Assembly: GCA_949825045.1 (NCBI GenBank)
Contig: OX463813.1
Location: 6,758,001-6,822,000, forward strand
Length of the DNA stretch: 64,000 bases
DNA from: Argyresthia goedartella
Taxonomy: Eukaryota; Arthropoda; Insecta; Lepidoptera; Argyresthiidae
Direction: 5' to 3'
Part shown: in pieces, positions 42,246 to 53,944 of the stretch
Layout: every line of letters begins with the position of its first letter
Position numbering within the stretch: the stretch's first letter is position 1
Notes under the pieces: generated by a model
The model's database searches: none
What the model was told of the DNA's origin: nothing
The model's input: only the letters and a program-made list of their open reading frames with translations
Translations under genes and position numbers: made by a program

Positions 42246-42815
42246 TCCCAATAAGGGAAGCCAGTTCCTACCGCCACGTTCAGCTAAATTTTCGGAAAAT
42301 ATCTGTGACGAGTACTGAGTTTCGAGTATCATATTACAGAGTTGAAAAACTTAGCAGCCGCTAGTGGTGGCACCATCTGTTAAGCTTTGTTTCATACTTT
42401 CGTAGCGATCTCTCAGCTGGTCTTATAGCCAGTTGATATTCGAACGCAGCCTTGCATAGTAGGACCACTTGACGTATGCGGCATGAAAATTGCCCTACCG
42501 GTTCTTTTAACCGCATCTCGGTACGAGGACGTTCGTAATCCGACCGAGATTGCGTCTCACGAGTGTGGATGCGTAAGAAATAATTTCAGGAAGAGATTTT
42601 GTCGCGCCTGCCAGATTTAAGGCCATGTCTCTTTGTCTGGCGATGTTGTCAAGTCTAGTGAGTTTTGCATTGGACTGTTGAACTGGCTTATCGTGGTCAC
42701 AACTGAGCCTTAGCCACCTCCTATGGGAAAAGGCGTGATGCTATGTTATTATAGATGTAGCCCATTAATGTCGCCACCGAGGGGCACAGACCTTTACACG
42801 AATATGAGTGCGATT
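42246..42815. other. Unassigned, with SINE-3 tail
   Basis: AGCCACCTCCTATGGGAAAA and GGCGTGATGCTATG near 42715-42745 are a SINE-3 tail. A short (GAAA)n run follows at 42816-42839. Confidence 0.5.
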
Positions 42816-42871
42816 GAAAGAAAGAAGAAAGAAAGAAACATTTATTATAAGGACAGTGAACACACTACCAT

Positions 42872-43055
42872 GAGGGTTTTCGATACTTTTTCTGCCACCA
42901 GGCGGCGCCTCGTAGGCGTCAGGTCTAAACAGCTGTCAGATAGTACAAAGTCAGAAAACCCTCGAGGGTTTTCGATACTTTTTCCGCCACCAGGCGGCGC
43001 CTCGTAGGCGTCAGGTCTAAACAGCTGTCAGATAGTACAAAGTCAGAAAACCCTC
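42872..43055. mobile_element. Tandem dimer of a 92-bp palindromic-ended MITE
   Basis: Two copies, 42872-42963 and 42964-43055, are 92 bp each and differ at about one base. Each starts GAGGGTTTTCGATACTTTTT and ends GTCAGAAAACCCTC. They join as CCCTC|GAGGG. Confidence 0.9.
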
Positions 43056-43489
43056 ATTACAACAAAGAAACAAAACACCAGATATGAAAAATGGCAATGA
43101 CACATGATATAAAATGAAATGACAGTCGTAGTGTGCTACTGTCATTATAAATGGCGTCTGACTCAGCATTATGTTGAAGGTCAGGCCTTCAACGCTGATT
43201 TTCAGTCAGCGCCAAGTGTTACCTCGCGAGCGTCCCAGACCGCGGCGTGGTACAATCCATATCGATTGAGTCATATTCCACCACGCTGGCTCAGTGCGAG
43301 TTGGTGGAGGGATGTCGGGCTAGTCACCAGCCCGACTGTCAGAAGATGTCAAGCTGCCCTAGGGCCTCTGACACAGCTTTACGACTACTACCACCCAGTA
43401 GCGATAGTCGCCGGGACCTGCAGCCGAAACTCGAAGCACCCGAAACTAATGCAACATAGAAACGGACACCCATCCAGTACCCGTCTCGG
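43056..43489. other. Unassigned GC-richer repeat
   Basis: CCACCACGCTGGCTCAGTGC and GAGTTGGTGGAGGGATG look like part of a repeat known from other insects; open frames here are not recognised. Confidence 0.4.
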
Positions 43490-43690
43490 CCAGATTTTGA
43501 AATTGCCATTTGAGCAGTTTAAAAATCATGTTAAAGCGACTGTCGAAAAAGGGATATGACAATGTTCAAGATTACTTAAATGATGGGACTGTATGGGGTT
43601 AATCTAGCTCAACACAGACCTTGCTGTTAATAATTTTGTAATTATTTATTCCTGCTTATTAATTATGATAATGCTATTATAATATTTGGG
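43490..43690 (+). mobile_element. LINE-Z 3' end
   Basis: The coding end reads LKLPFEQFKNHVKATVEKG and, after a frameshift, VQDYLNDGTVWG and stop. The tail with TTTTGTAATTATTTATTCCT follows. Confidence 0.8.
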
Positions 43691-43771
43691 GCTGATGTGG
43701 GCTGAGCATATGATGACGATGATCATGGTGGAGCTTGGGACTGTGGGAGTTTTGTTAGGCGTTCTTCTCCC

Positions 43772-43998
43772 AAAGTGGTATATAACGTAGGGTAAAGGAA
43801 TACAAAGTGGTATATAACGTAGGGTAAAGGCTTACAAAGTGGTATATAACGTAGGGTAAAGGCATACAAAGTGGTATATAACGTAGGGTAAAGGCATACA
43901 AAGTGGTATATAACGTAGGGTAAAGGCATACAAAGTGGTATATAACGTAGGGTAAAGGCATACAAAGTGGTATATAACGTAGGGTAAAGGCATATAAA
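43772..43998. repeat. 32-bp minisatellite, 7 copies
   Basis: The unit contains CAAAGTGGTATATAACGTAG and GGTAAAGGCATA. Copies differ by one base or none, so the array is young. Because 32 is not a multiple of 3, it creates long artefact reading frames. Confidence 0.95.
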
Positions 43999-44089
43999 GT
44001 ACGTGTACTATCTACAGGGACCATGTTTTGGGGAATGATAGTACCCCTCATTTTGAACAACTTTCCCCAATTACATATGTTCGCAAACG

Positions 44090-44225
44090 GAAAATGCTCA
44101 GCAAATAACCTTTCCCATCTTATCCTGGTTTGCTGGAAGAGATCTCTTATTCGAGATAAGCTGGCCTATTTACACTATTTTTATGTAACTCTTGTTTTTT
44201 ATATGATTTGTATGCAATAAAGAAA
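44090..44225 (+). repeat. 3' end repeat with AATAAA
   Basis: GGTTTGCTGGAAGAGATCTC, GATAAGCTGGCCTATTTACA and GCAATAAAGAAATTATG resemble a fragment at 26075 and the tails of insect retroelements. Confidence 0.5.
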
Positions 44226-44599
44226 TTATGAATTATGAAAAAAAATAAACTCCGCTGGTATGCTTGTAATCAGCTGATCGGGTCAATGTACTGAGGGACG
44301 TAACATGTTCTAATTTGCGTCCTTCGTTCGTAATTCATTAATATCTACAGTTATAAAATATAGAACGTTTGATTTGATTGATTTGTTTTCTTAGCCCTTC
44401 TTCTCCCATAATGGTCCAAAGTTAAGAGGCGACAAAACTTGACATGCACTAAGCATTCGTTTTTGTAAGTAAAAGGACATGTTTTTATAAGTTTTATTAG
44501 TGTTAATTAGAGTTAAGAGATATTTTTTGTATGAAAATAAAATATTTATATTTCATTTCTATATTTTGTAAATGTCTACAATATTAAAGGCATCAACAG

Positions 44600-45620
44600 A
44601 CGTTCGAGTACGGCCGCACCACCGCACTGTTCGGTGCGCTTTGCGGAACAGACGAGCGCACAGCACACAGTCCGGTCGCTTTTGAGCAGAGTAAGTGTGT
44701 TCTGTGCTTTTGAGCGCGATAGAAGAGGGCCGCCCGACATGCCTCCTTAAAAAAAAAAAGACGAACTAAAAGAAAATAATGGGCGAAATGCTACCTTTTA
44801 AAAACAGAGAAGAGTACTGCCATATGAAACTTGTTAAAGAACTCGATGATGAAGACATTCGTATACACCTTCGAACGAAACCTGAATTATTTGCCGCAGT
44901 GTTGGATCTCGTGAAACCATATAAAACTAGAACTGATACTAAACCGCCGAACGGTACGGTGCGTCGTCCAAGCGACCGAACTTGGTGCGGAGCGCATCAT
45001 GTTCGATGTGCAAACAACCGAACCCACAGCACCGTTATTAATAACTAGCTGATGACCGCAACTTCATCTGCGTGTTCCTAGGAAGCATCAATTACCGAGA
45101 TAACGTTACCCTCCTTCTGGTGCAGTCGGATAAAAAGTATCCTATGTGTTAATCTAGTTAATAAAATATCTCTGTGCTAAATTTCATTCAAATCCGTTGA
45201 GCCGTTTCAACGTTATTGGCGCACAAACATCCAAACATCGCTACATTCACATTTATAATATTACTAGCTGAGGCCTAGAACTTCATCTGGGTGTTCCTAG
45301 GAATTATCATTTACCGAGATATCGTTACCCTCCTTCGGGTGCAGTCGGCAAAAGTATCCTATGTGTTAATCTAGCTCATAAACTATCTCTGTGCTCAATT
45401 TCATTCAAATCCGGTCAGCCGTTTTAGAGTGATTGAGGCACAAACATATAAAAATCGCTACTTTTACTTGGATAATAATGTGCGGCGGACAGTTCGCCAT
45501 ACGATCGAATATGGTACGGTACGGAGCGCAGCAAGGTCGCGCTGCGGAGCGACTGCTTAACGCGTCCTAAAGTGGGGCGAAATGTTCTACACATTTTACC
45601 ATGCATTAGCGATAGTTCAG
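44600..45620 (+). pseudogene. PIF/Harbinger-like N-terminal transposase fragment with inserted tandem repeat
   Basis: The open frame 44779-45048 reads FKNREEYCHMKLVKELDDED and IRIHLRTKPELFAAVLDLVK, similar in pattern to the N-terminus of PIF/Harbinger nucleases, and loses the frame afterwards. GC-rich flanks at 44600-44700 and 45480-45600 may be terminal regions. Between them, 45044-45475 holds two tandem copies of a repeat with TACCGAGATAACGTTACCCT and TTCATTCAAATCCGTTGAGC. Confidence 0.45.
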
Positions 45621-45718
45621 TGGGGTGACCGTGAAAACTGTCGGGGTGATGTTGACAAGACCCACCTTTCCGTCCCTAAAAGCCCATTTTCACGTGTTTT
45701 TGCTTGATGCACAACTTT

Positions 45719-46005
45719 TTAGGGTCCCGTACACGAATGGTGCCATACTGGACCCTATTACTAGCCTCCGTCACAGTCTATTTGTCCGTCCGTCTGTCTA
45801 TCTGTCTGTCCGTCAGCTGTATCTCATGATAATTGGTAGGGAGCTGAAATCTTCACATGATGTGTATTTCTGTTGGCGCTAAAGACACATATAATAAAAT
45901 CAAGGGATTCATAAAAGTGACTGTTTTTTTCGCATTTTTTCGGGTGTGATGGTACGGAATGGAACCCTTCCTGCCTGAGTCTGACTCGCACTTGACCTAT
46001 TTTTA
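45719..46005 (+). mobile_element. Rep-F copy
   Basis: Starts TTTTTAGGGTCCCGTAC, has a GTCCGTCCGTCTGTC run and AGCTGTATCTCATGA, and ends near TGACTCGCACTTGACC. Other copies lie at 50613, 52830(-), 55620, 56140(-) and 60947. Confidence 0.85.
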
Positions 46006-46840
46006 TTAACTTGGTTGCATAAATATATCTGAAAGGATGATAAGCCCCATGTTAGTTATTACGAATAATTGACTTATTTATACAAAAAAAAGATTTACTG
46101 AGATGTAATTTAAACTACTTGACCCCGCGAACTTTAACCTCCTAACAGTCAATGATGCGAGTGCTGTCAATTGCGGAAGATGGCACTGATACAAAACTAA
46201 TTTATTAAAAAAAAAACCAGTTTAATTTTCCTTGTTTTTTTCCGATACTATTAACAAATAGTTATTCTGCTATTCGGGGCGGAGACGAATCCAACAAATG
46301 AGAGATCATTAAAATCAGACCAGCCGTTCTGATTAAGATTATATCCTTTAACAAAACAAAACGTCAAAACGTTTCCTACACGAGATGGCATCGGCACAGG
46401 TTAGCCATTCATTCAATTAAATGGGCCTAGCTCATCACCAGTATCAATGGTAGAATATGGTCCCACACTAGGCGATCCCGTGTGGGTGAAACGAAGCAGG
46501 TACAGCGTCCTAACCGCCCCCTCCGCCGAAGTAAGTCACTTAATTTTCCACGTGATTTAACAGAAGAGCTGGCTTTTGTGGGTTTAATTAATTCGGTACT
46601 GTAGGACCACGTCTATAAGTTACATCAACAATCGATATTATTTGGGAGATCTGGAGCTACCAAGTGAGTAGAAACTATGCCCCCAATTTCTCTGACAAAG
46701 ATTATATACGTCCACCAAAAATAACTTAAATTGAAAAACCCGACTGTGGTACACCAAAAAGCACAAAACAAGCAGATAATATTTAACGTAATTATTGAGA
46801 TTTCATAAAATTACCGCATTTGGGTTTTTAAGGTTTTTAT
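46006..46840. other. Unassigned
   Basis: Nothing recognised. Confidence 0.4.
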
Positions 46841-47340
46841 CTACACACTTATCATAAACCCTCTTTACTGCGTCTAAAAACCGCACATTAAGACCAGGAT
46901 AATGTAAAACTATTTGGTAAAATAGTAGTTTATGTGACTGCTACATTATGGAGGGCATTAAAAATCGAGAAGTCGAGTTTCATAATAATATCACTCGAGA
47001 GTTTTAATGCCTAATTATGTAAAGTTACATACACAAGTTTATCTACACACATATCATAAGCTCTCTTTGATGTGTTCAGGAACCGCAAGTACGACCGGCA
47101 TGGTGGCATTGATAATTGCTCTGCACTGGTTTAGCTTGTTCACCAGTACCAACTTCACAGACTAACTAGGGGCGGCACGCAGGCGGAAATTGGAATGTCA
47201 TAATTTGTTGAAAATTGATACATTATGGTCATAATGATAAAAAATGAGTTTTTACCGAGTAGTATAACATTATGCTGGTGGTAACGTGGGTTTTTGGACG
47301 CAGTAAAGAGGGTTTATGATACGTGTGTAGCTAAAATAAA
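46841..47340. mobile_element. Rep-D MITE: a solo right end followed by copy 3
   Basis: 46841-46910 is the reverse of a Rep-D right end (TTATCTACACACTTATCATA). From 46920 a full copy follows with the TAGTTTATGTGACTG leader and ACTCGAGAGT hairpin. Confidence 0.8.
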
Positions 47341-48194
47341 TTTTACCCCTCCCCCCAATACAAACTCACAAATTACAACCCCACCTAAAAAGTTCAACGT
47401 CAAAAATGTCGCATGAACCAATTTGCCTTTCAACAGTCTTCTTGTAAACGCAAAAATTTTCGCAAATTGTCTCTTTGACGTTACGTCTCAACTTCTTTAC
47501 TGGATCCTAACTCCAGAAGTGGTTACTTTGTGCCGTTTGTGTTGTGGTTTATAATCACTTTCCTCAATGTTACGTTGCCATGGCATCAACTGTAATGAAT
47601 CCGCAATTTGTAGCAAAAAAGGCTGCCTCAACAAGTTTTAAAAAGGAGAGAAAGGGCCTTCAGTATCTAAGGAACTTTTATGCCCCAAAGTAATCTGCTT
47701 CGACTTTCTTTGCGGTTGCCATTTATGTATCGTATCGTATTTTTATTGTAAATAAATACAAAAAAATACTTAAAACATAAACTAAAGTACACATAAAATA
47801 TTTTTTGTGTGTACTTAAGTGTATTTGTATTCTATGTCTTGTTGCCTAGGAACGTTTAGACAACTCGTTAAACGTTTCGTTCACTCACTTGTCTGACGGA
47901 ACTCTAGCGACTTGGTTAAACGTCGGTCTTTAATTAACGGTCTAGGGTGTTAGTTAAGTGTCTGATTTAACCACCTAACTGCGACATTTACATATAAACA
48001 GAGAGCATTTGTTTCCTCCTTCTCTTCTTTATCTTCGCTGGAAATAGAAGAGTCAGAATTTCGGGCAGCTTCCATATGTACCAATGAGATAAATATCTTA
48101 GGTACATTATACGTAAGGTTCCAACGGTGAGGGATAACATCGTGAGGAAACCTCCATAGCTGCGGCGATGGGCTAGCCCCCTGTCACGCAAAAT
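47341..48194. other. Unassigned, with a short open frame
   Basis: At 47580-47693 a 37-codon frame starts in a strong context (GCCATGG): MASTVMNPQFVAKKAASTSF, then KKERKGLQYLRNFYAPK and stop. It is basic and unrecognised. An ACTTAAGTGTA-rich stretch follows. It could be a small gene, an exon piece or chance. Confidence 0.3.
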
Positions 48195-48284
48195 GGAGCA
48201 TTGAATAACTGGCTAAAAGTGGGCATAATTGTACCTCTGACACCCCGTATAGATAAAGGCGTGACGCTATGTTATGTTTGTATA
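48195..48284 (+). mobile_element. SINE-3 tail
   Basis: TTGTACCTCTGACACCCCGT and GGCGTGACGCTATGTTATG. Confidence 0.65.
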
Positions 48285-48674
48285 TGTCACCGTAAGATAG
48301 TCAAAACCGTCAGTTGATCAACTAACGGTTTTTTTCTCGTAAGTTGGTCAACTATCGGCAGATAACAAACTGTAGCGTACTGCGTACTATATGACGCGGT
48401 AGTTGATTAACTAACGGTTGAAACCGTTAAATAGTAAACTGGTTTAAACTTGAATTGCAAACGAAATACCAGGGAAAATACTGCGGTAGCTTAAGTAAAG
48501 ACCAGAGGGGGCGAGCGCAGCGAAGCCCCCGAATATTCTTCGTGTTAGGTTGACATGTAAGAACAAAAGAAACGTTAATTCTAAACCCTGTCGGTCTGAT
48601 TTACTATCTGTCAATAGATGATCAACTACCGCGTTAGTTGATCAACTGTCGGTTTTGACTATCTTCCGGTGACA
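48285..48674. mobile_element. MITE-A copy 2, complete
   Basis: Ends TGTCACCGTAAGATAGTC and GACTATCTTCCGGTGACA. TATA flanks both sides. Internal hairpin GGGGGCGAGCGCAGCGAAGC and GGTTGACATGTAAGAAC. 390 bp. Confidence 0.93.
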
Positions 48675-48924
48675 TATATAACAACATATTTCAAGGTGAC
48701 CCTCCTGCCCTTCGAGCAACACTTTCAACACCAAGTCCCCAAGTTTACCAAAAGATGTCGAAATGGACTGCCAAAGGAAATAGTGCCATCATTACTCATC
48801 GCATCACAATGGCCGTCGTGACTACCCGTGGTCAAAGGCTTTTGATGTATCCAATGCTCGATTTACACACTTGAAAAGGTTTGCCAAACACCCGTGTCCG
48901 AGACGACAAAGCAGGCTGACTAGG
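48675..48924. other. Unassigned, with a weak coding relic
   Basis: 48695-48810 reads LPFEQHFQHQVPKFTKRCRN and GLPKEIVPS, loosely like the end of a retroelement polymerase. Low certainty. Confidence 0.25.
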
Positions 48925-49075
48925 GTGGTAATGCTAATATTTGACAAGCATATCACACGCCTATCACACGCATATCATACGCCTATAACGCGCTCTCTCC
49001 ATATAGCAGGCGCGTGTGATAGGCGCGTGATATGCGCGCGATAGATTTGTAATTATTAGCATTACCCCCCAGGGC
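48925..49075. mobile_element. Palindromic MITE
   Basis: Ends AGGGTGGTAATGCTAATATT and its near complement TTAGCATTACCCCCC. The middle alternates CACACGCCTATCACACGC-type steps, complementary in its two halves. Confidence 0.75.
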
Positions 49076-49183
49076 CTGATCTGACATGATTCTGACAGAC
49101 TCTGATCGACTCTGACTGCGAGACGGGTGATTTTGACATGTAATATTGACAATTAGAACGAATTTGACTCAGCCGCTACTCTA

Positions 49184-49335
49184 AAGGTGCAGCTTTCCGT
49201 GGTCGACGGCAACTGCAGACCACGTGACGCGTTAGTGTGTGAGCGAGACAGCGAGCGGAGTACCTAGACAGCGGAAGGTTCCTACTAAGCTCGCTGTCTC
49301 GCTCGCACGCTCTTAACTTACAATTTGCACCGTTA
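49184..49335. mobile_element. Palindromic MITE, GC-rich
   Basis: The halves GTGTGAGCGAGACAGCGAGC and GCTCGCTGTCTCGCTCGCAC are near complements. A similar design is seen at 53545-53640 (GAGTGAGCAAGACATCGAG / TTGTCTCGCTCACTCG). Confidence 0.7.
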
Positions 49336-49383
49336 GGCGATACCAAAAAATGGTGTTTTTTCGAATCCAATTACTCCACTATA

Positions 49384-49795
49384 ATAGTAGTTTATGTGAC
49401 TGCTACATAATGGAGGGCATTAATACTCGAGAGTGGTATCACTCGAGAGTTTTAATGCCTAATTATTTACAGTTACATACACTAGTTTAGTATATCATAA
49501 GCTCTCTTTGATGTGTTCAGGAACCGCATGTTTGACCGACATTGTGGCTCTGCAGTTGTTTAGCTTGTTCTGTAGTACCAACTTCACAGACAAACTAGAG
49601 GCGACACGCAGGCGGGCGTCGGCGTTCGAAATTTGAATGTCATAATATGTAGAAAAATTACACATTATGGTCATAATGTGTAATTTTTCAGATAAGAAAT
49701 GTGTTTTTACCAAGTAGTTTAACATTATGCTGATCGTAACGTGCGGTTTTTGTACGCAGTAAAGAGGGTTTATGATACGTGTGTAGATAAAATCA
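49384..49795. mobile_element. Rep-D MITE copy 4
   Basis: Same leader and CTCGAG hairpin; the left terminal repeat is partly deleted (TAGTTTAGTATATCATAAGC). It abuts Rep-E at 49795. Confidence 0.82.
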
Positions 49796-50115
49796 TTTAC
49801 AGATTCGATTTTTGGGTTAACGTTTATTGGGTATTCGATTAAGATTTTCACTGAAGGAAAACGCGATTGGATGAAATTTTCTCGATAGAATTTAATTACG
49901 AAAATACGTCTAAATTGTTTTAGGTTCTCCTGTAATTCTGAAATCCTAACTAATTTCATTGCGCAATAGCATTTAAAATGTGGATATTATGTATTCATAA
50001 ACTCTTCTTGAAAAAATCTTTTTGACAAAATAGCGTAGTTTATTTTTAAACAATTTGTATGTGGTTTGATGCTAGGTTATTTTATTTTGAGTCGAGCGCA
50101 TTGTTTGCGCTCTCT
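49796..50115 (+). repeat. Rep-E copy, directly next to Rep-D
   Basis: ATTTACAGATTCGATTTTTG, TTTTCTCGATAGAATTTAAT, CAAAATAGCGTAGTTTATTT and GCGCATTGTTTGCGCTC. Confidence 0.85.
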
Positions 50116-50612
50116 TTTCTTTCATGAGTGGAAGTAATTAACGCCTTCGTTTACAATCGTATTTCTTTTATAGGTATATGCATATTGGTATCACCTTAAC
50201 ATGATAATAACAAGACGTGCTATGTAGACAAATAGTGGATTTCTTTAGCCAGTACCTGTAAGCACTGACTTGTAAACAGTTAGTTTGTGTTGCCGCCGTG
50301 CAAATGCAGAGGCTGGTGGCATTCGGCAAACCTTAGCAAGCATGGAAACCAAGCATAACATTGTAGTTTTCTAGAGCTCTCTAGAACCTGGTTTAGGTTC
50401 TAGTGGTAGCGGAATTGGGACGATTTTCCTGCGATTCCAATGAATACTTAAGTTGGTGTTAAAGTAATTGGCTTCGAGGTAGAGCCCTCTTTGCCAACTG
50501 CTCTAGTTTTTATTTCTAGTAATGATAGAACTCTTGAACCCGAGGGTCGAGCTTTCGAAAGTTCTGATTGTCTTTATACGGGTTTTTGGGAACGGTTTTC
50601 CTTTGATGTTTT
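50116..50612. other. Unassigned
   Basis: Nothing recognised. Confidence 0.4.
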
Positions 50613-51030
50613 TTAGGGTTCCGTACCCGAAGAGTGTCAAACGGGACCCTATTAGTAAGCCTCCGCTGTCCATCCGTCCGTCCGTCTGTCACCAGGCTGT
50701 ATCTCATGAACCGTGATAGAAAGACAGTTGAAGATTTCACATATGCTGTATTTCTGTTGCCGCTATAACAAAAAATACTAAAAAACAGAATAAAATAAAT
50801 ATTTAAGGGGGCTCCCATACAAACATTCTTTCAATACCACATACAAACTTAAGAATGCACCTGGTTACGTACATGGAGTGTGAAAGTAGCCGCACCAATA
50901 ACTTTGTAAACAACATTTTGCTATGTAAAATCCAAACTATTCACTCCACACCATCCCTACCATTGTACGGTGGTACGGTACGGAACCCTTCGTGCGCGAG
51001 TTCGGCTCGCACTTGACTCGCACTCGTTTT
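50613..51030 (+). mobile_element. Rep-F copy, full length
   Basis: TTAGGGTTCCGTACCCG, CATCCGTCCGTCCGTCTGTC, GCTGTATCTCATGAACC, TGAAAGTAGCCGCACC and the end TTCGGCTCGCACTTGAC. Confidence 0.88.
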
Positions 51031-52109
51031 TTCCATTTTGTACAGCAACTATTTTGTCTGTCCTTGTGACGCATATTCCCACACGAAATGTCAGGCAGAG
51101 AGAGCAGAGGCCCACGATATTTAATATTCGTTTTGTATGACAGGGGGATAGCCCATCACTTTGGAGATCAGAAGACACATAACATAACATAGACCACTAC
51201 TACGTCTGCTGGCCATGCCAATTTATGATATAATTTACCCATCTGTTGGACATTTTGGTACCATTTAAAATTGTAAACATTCATGGTCAATATAATGCAT
51301 TGAATGTGGAATTTGAGTTGGTAGTTAACGTCTATCAAACATTACAATTTACAATGTGTTTAATTATAGCGGCAACATTAAAGTTAAGCGGCGCTTAAAT
51401 TTGATATTTCCGCTGTCATATGGCGAGCGAAAGACAGTGACGGCATGATTTTGAGTGCCTGTTATATTTAACTTGCACACAAGTATCGCTACGTAAATCC
51501 AACAGCACATCAAGCTTAACATTTTATAAAGCTGAATCAGCTGCAACAAAATCTGAAATCCCTGGACCGAATGTTGAATCCCGGCTCGTTTTAATTCAGC
51601 TTAAAAACTTTCTGACACCAAGTCACGGAATGCTTGGAATTTCGTATTTTATACAGTACTTTTTTAATACAGTTGGGTTTTTTTTTTCTTTTTAACCGAC
51701 TTTATGAAAGGAGGTTTACTTTTCGCCGAGATCTATGTTTTTTTATGAATGTTCACCGATTTCTCCAAGACGGATTGATTTGGAAAATTATTTCTTTTTG
51801 AAAGGGTTTATCTTCCGATTGTTCCCATTTCCATTAAGCCAAGGATCTGACGCTGGGATCCTGGAGAAATCGAGGGAACTCTTCAAATATTACAGGCAGA
51901 TCATAGCGATTTTTGTATCTTTCATAGAACCTCGTGCATTTACTCTCTGGAAGCATCATTTTGTGATGTGGAACTGGTGACGAAGATAACAGATAGCCAC
52001 CAGAACTTCTCAATACTAGGTAACCCACAGCGAACACAACGAACTCTCAAAGTCATGCCAGCGCTGTCTCTTGAGCTCTTTTATTTGAGCGCAGTTCGAG
52101 CATTCGGTG
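51031..52109. other. Unassigned
   Basis: A segment with TTTAACCGACTTTATGAAAG at 51690-51715 resembles a repeat also seen near 55560. Otherwise nothing recognised. Confidence 0.4.
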
Positions 52110-52495
52110 ATTAAGGCGATACCTGGTCCGTGCAAAGGTCCCCGTTACTCCAGGCAGGAAGACCCGCAGTGTGAGAGGGACAGAATCGGGTTTTTTTTTT
52201 ATAAGATAGCGCTAAACCACAGAAAAATTGTTTAAAAATAAACTGCGCTATTTTGTTAAAAAAAATAAGGAGAATTTACGACTAAATAATATCTACATTT
52301 TGAACCACAGTTCCACATTGAAATTAATTAGGATTTCTGAATTACAGGAAAAAATAAAACAATTTTGAGGTGAGGTGTTTTCGTAATTAATTCTATCGAG
52401 AAAATTTCATCCAATCGCGTTTTCCTTTAGTGAGAATCTTAATCAAATACTCAATAAACGTTAACCCAAAAATCAAATCTGTAGATGACTTCATG
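52110..52495 (-). repeat. Rep-E copy, reversed
   Basis: Shares GTTACTCCAGGCAGGAAGAC and AGCGCTAAACCACA with 19770-20035, then TTTCATCCAATCGCGTTTTC and CCCAAAAATCAAATC, which match the forward copies in reverse. Confidence 0.82.
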
Positions 52496-52600
52496 GTGGA
52501 GTAAATGGATTCGAAAAAAACCCCATCTTTTTTTCGTTTCACCTTAAATCAACCGGCTGTCGAGTGGGACATATGATACGTCAACATGTGTTGTGCTGGT

Positions 52601-52738
52601 TGATCGAATATTCCGATCAGCTGGAAAACTGGAGAAGCCATTGACATGATCGAATATTCCAATCAGCTGGAAAACTGGAGAAGCCATTGACATGATCGAA
52701 TATTCCAATCAGCTGGAAAACTGGAGAAGCCGTTGACA
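52601..52738. repeat. 46-bp tandem repeat, three copies
   Basis: The unit contains TGATCGAATATTCCAATCAG and CTGGAAAACTGGAGAAGCC. Copies begin at 52601, 52647 and 52693 and differ by one or two bases. Confidence 0.95.
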
Positions 52739-52829
52739 GCCCCTTGTTCGTTCACTTCACACAACAAGCGGGGAAAGTGTTTTGAGAAATTAAGGGATTT
52801 GATATAAACCTCAATGCTATAAAAATCTT

Positions 52830-53160
52830 TCAAGTGCGAGTCGAACTCACAAACGAAGGGTTCCGTATGTTTTTTTTATAAACGCAAAAACACATGTCTT
52901 TTGTATAGAGGCCTTTTTTTATTTAATTGCATGTAGGTCATTATTTGTTGCTGTAGCGGCAACAGAAATGAACATTCTGTAAAAATTTCAACTCTACGTA
53001 TCACGTTTCATGAGATACAGCCCGCTGACGGACGGTCAGACGGACAGTAAAGGCTTAGCAATAGGGTCCCGTTGGCACGCTTCGGGTACGGGACCCTAAA
53101 ATGTAGCATTGAATAACTGGCTAAACTGGGCACAAATATGCCTCTGCCTGACGCTATTTA
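52830..53160 (-). mobile_element. Rep-F reversed copy followed by SINE-3 tail
   Basis: AAGTGCGAGTCGAACTCAC starts the reversed Rep-F, and CGGGTACGGGACCCTAAA ends it at about 53099. Then GGCACAAATATGCCTCTGCC (53127-) is a SINE-3 tail on the plus strand. Confidence 0.75.
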
Positions 53161-53944
53161 TCAATTTTCCGTGATAGCGGGCAAGCCCATCACGTTATCT
53201 GCGGAGATAACTTTGCTTGGATGGAGTTTAGATTTTTTCGCGATGCTACGATTAAATACCTTACTACAGTTCGCGCCAAGTTTCTTTGGCACTGAGCAAT
53301 CTGTCGCCTTTCTCTCTCTCACCCCACCTTACTTTGCGAGAAAGAGGGGTCACAGTTCGCTCGGAGGCAAGGCAACTTGGCGGGGACTGTACTATTAGTG
53401 GTTGTTGCTAGAAGGCGGAAATTGAAGCACGCCAGCGCTTATCGCCTCGGCATCTTTGCCCTATATTTCTAGCCTGGCGTGGGTTTCAGCGATAAGCAGT
53501 TAGCTCGAAATAAAGAGCTGAGCCGAGACCTAGCATCGAGCGTGGTAACTTAGCGAGTGAGCAAGACATCGAGCCTAGTTACATAGGTACGTTGTCTCGC
53601 TCACTCGTGTCTTAACTCGTAACAAAGCTCGCTGGCATGAATCCAAAAAAATAACACCTAATTTAATAGCAACTTTCATAATTTTGAGTTAATTTAATTT
53701 TGAAGTTGATTTAATTTTTTTAATTACATTTATTTGGAAAAAAAATCTTATGCGATGGGGTGTTAAGATTGGGCACCACCCCAGCGGACCATAGAATTTC
53801 ACCTTCAGCTTACTTTTTTGAGTGGGAATTGAAATGTTAAAAGCCGATCTATAGAGGACTCAGCAAAACAATTTGTATTTTTGTGACGGTTCAATAAATA
53901 AAGAGTATATAAATTCAAATCCGGTGCGAAATTGTAAAAAATGA
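53161..53944. other. Unassigned, with a GC palindrome region
   Basis: 53545-53640 resembles the MITE at 49184. An 86-codon open frame at 53138 starts in the SINE tail and is not recognised. Confidence 0.45.

Noticed and set aside
41732..42332. Long minus-strand frames overlapping the GT microsatellite
   Set aside because: They run through a microsatellite and antisense to an RTE-like fragment.
43723..44060. Overlapping open frames with repeated YAFTLRYIPLC peptides
   Set aside because: Created by the 32-bp tandem repeat, which stays open in several frames; not a gene.
49495..49959. 154-codon open frame on the minus strand; similar frames at 33971 and 37382
   Set aside because: Antisense reading of Rep-D and Rep-E, found in every copy; no known protein.
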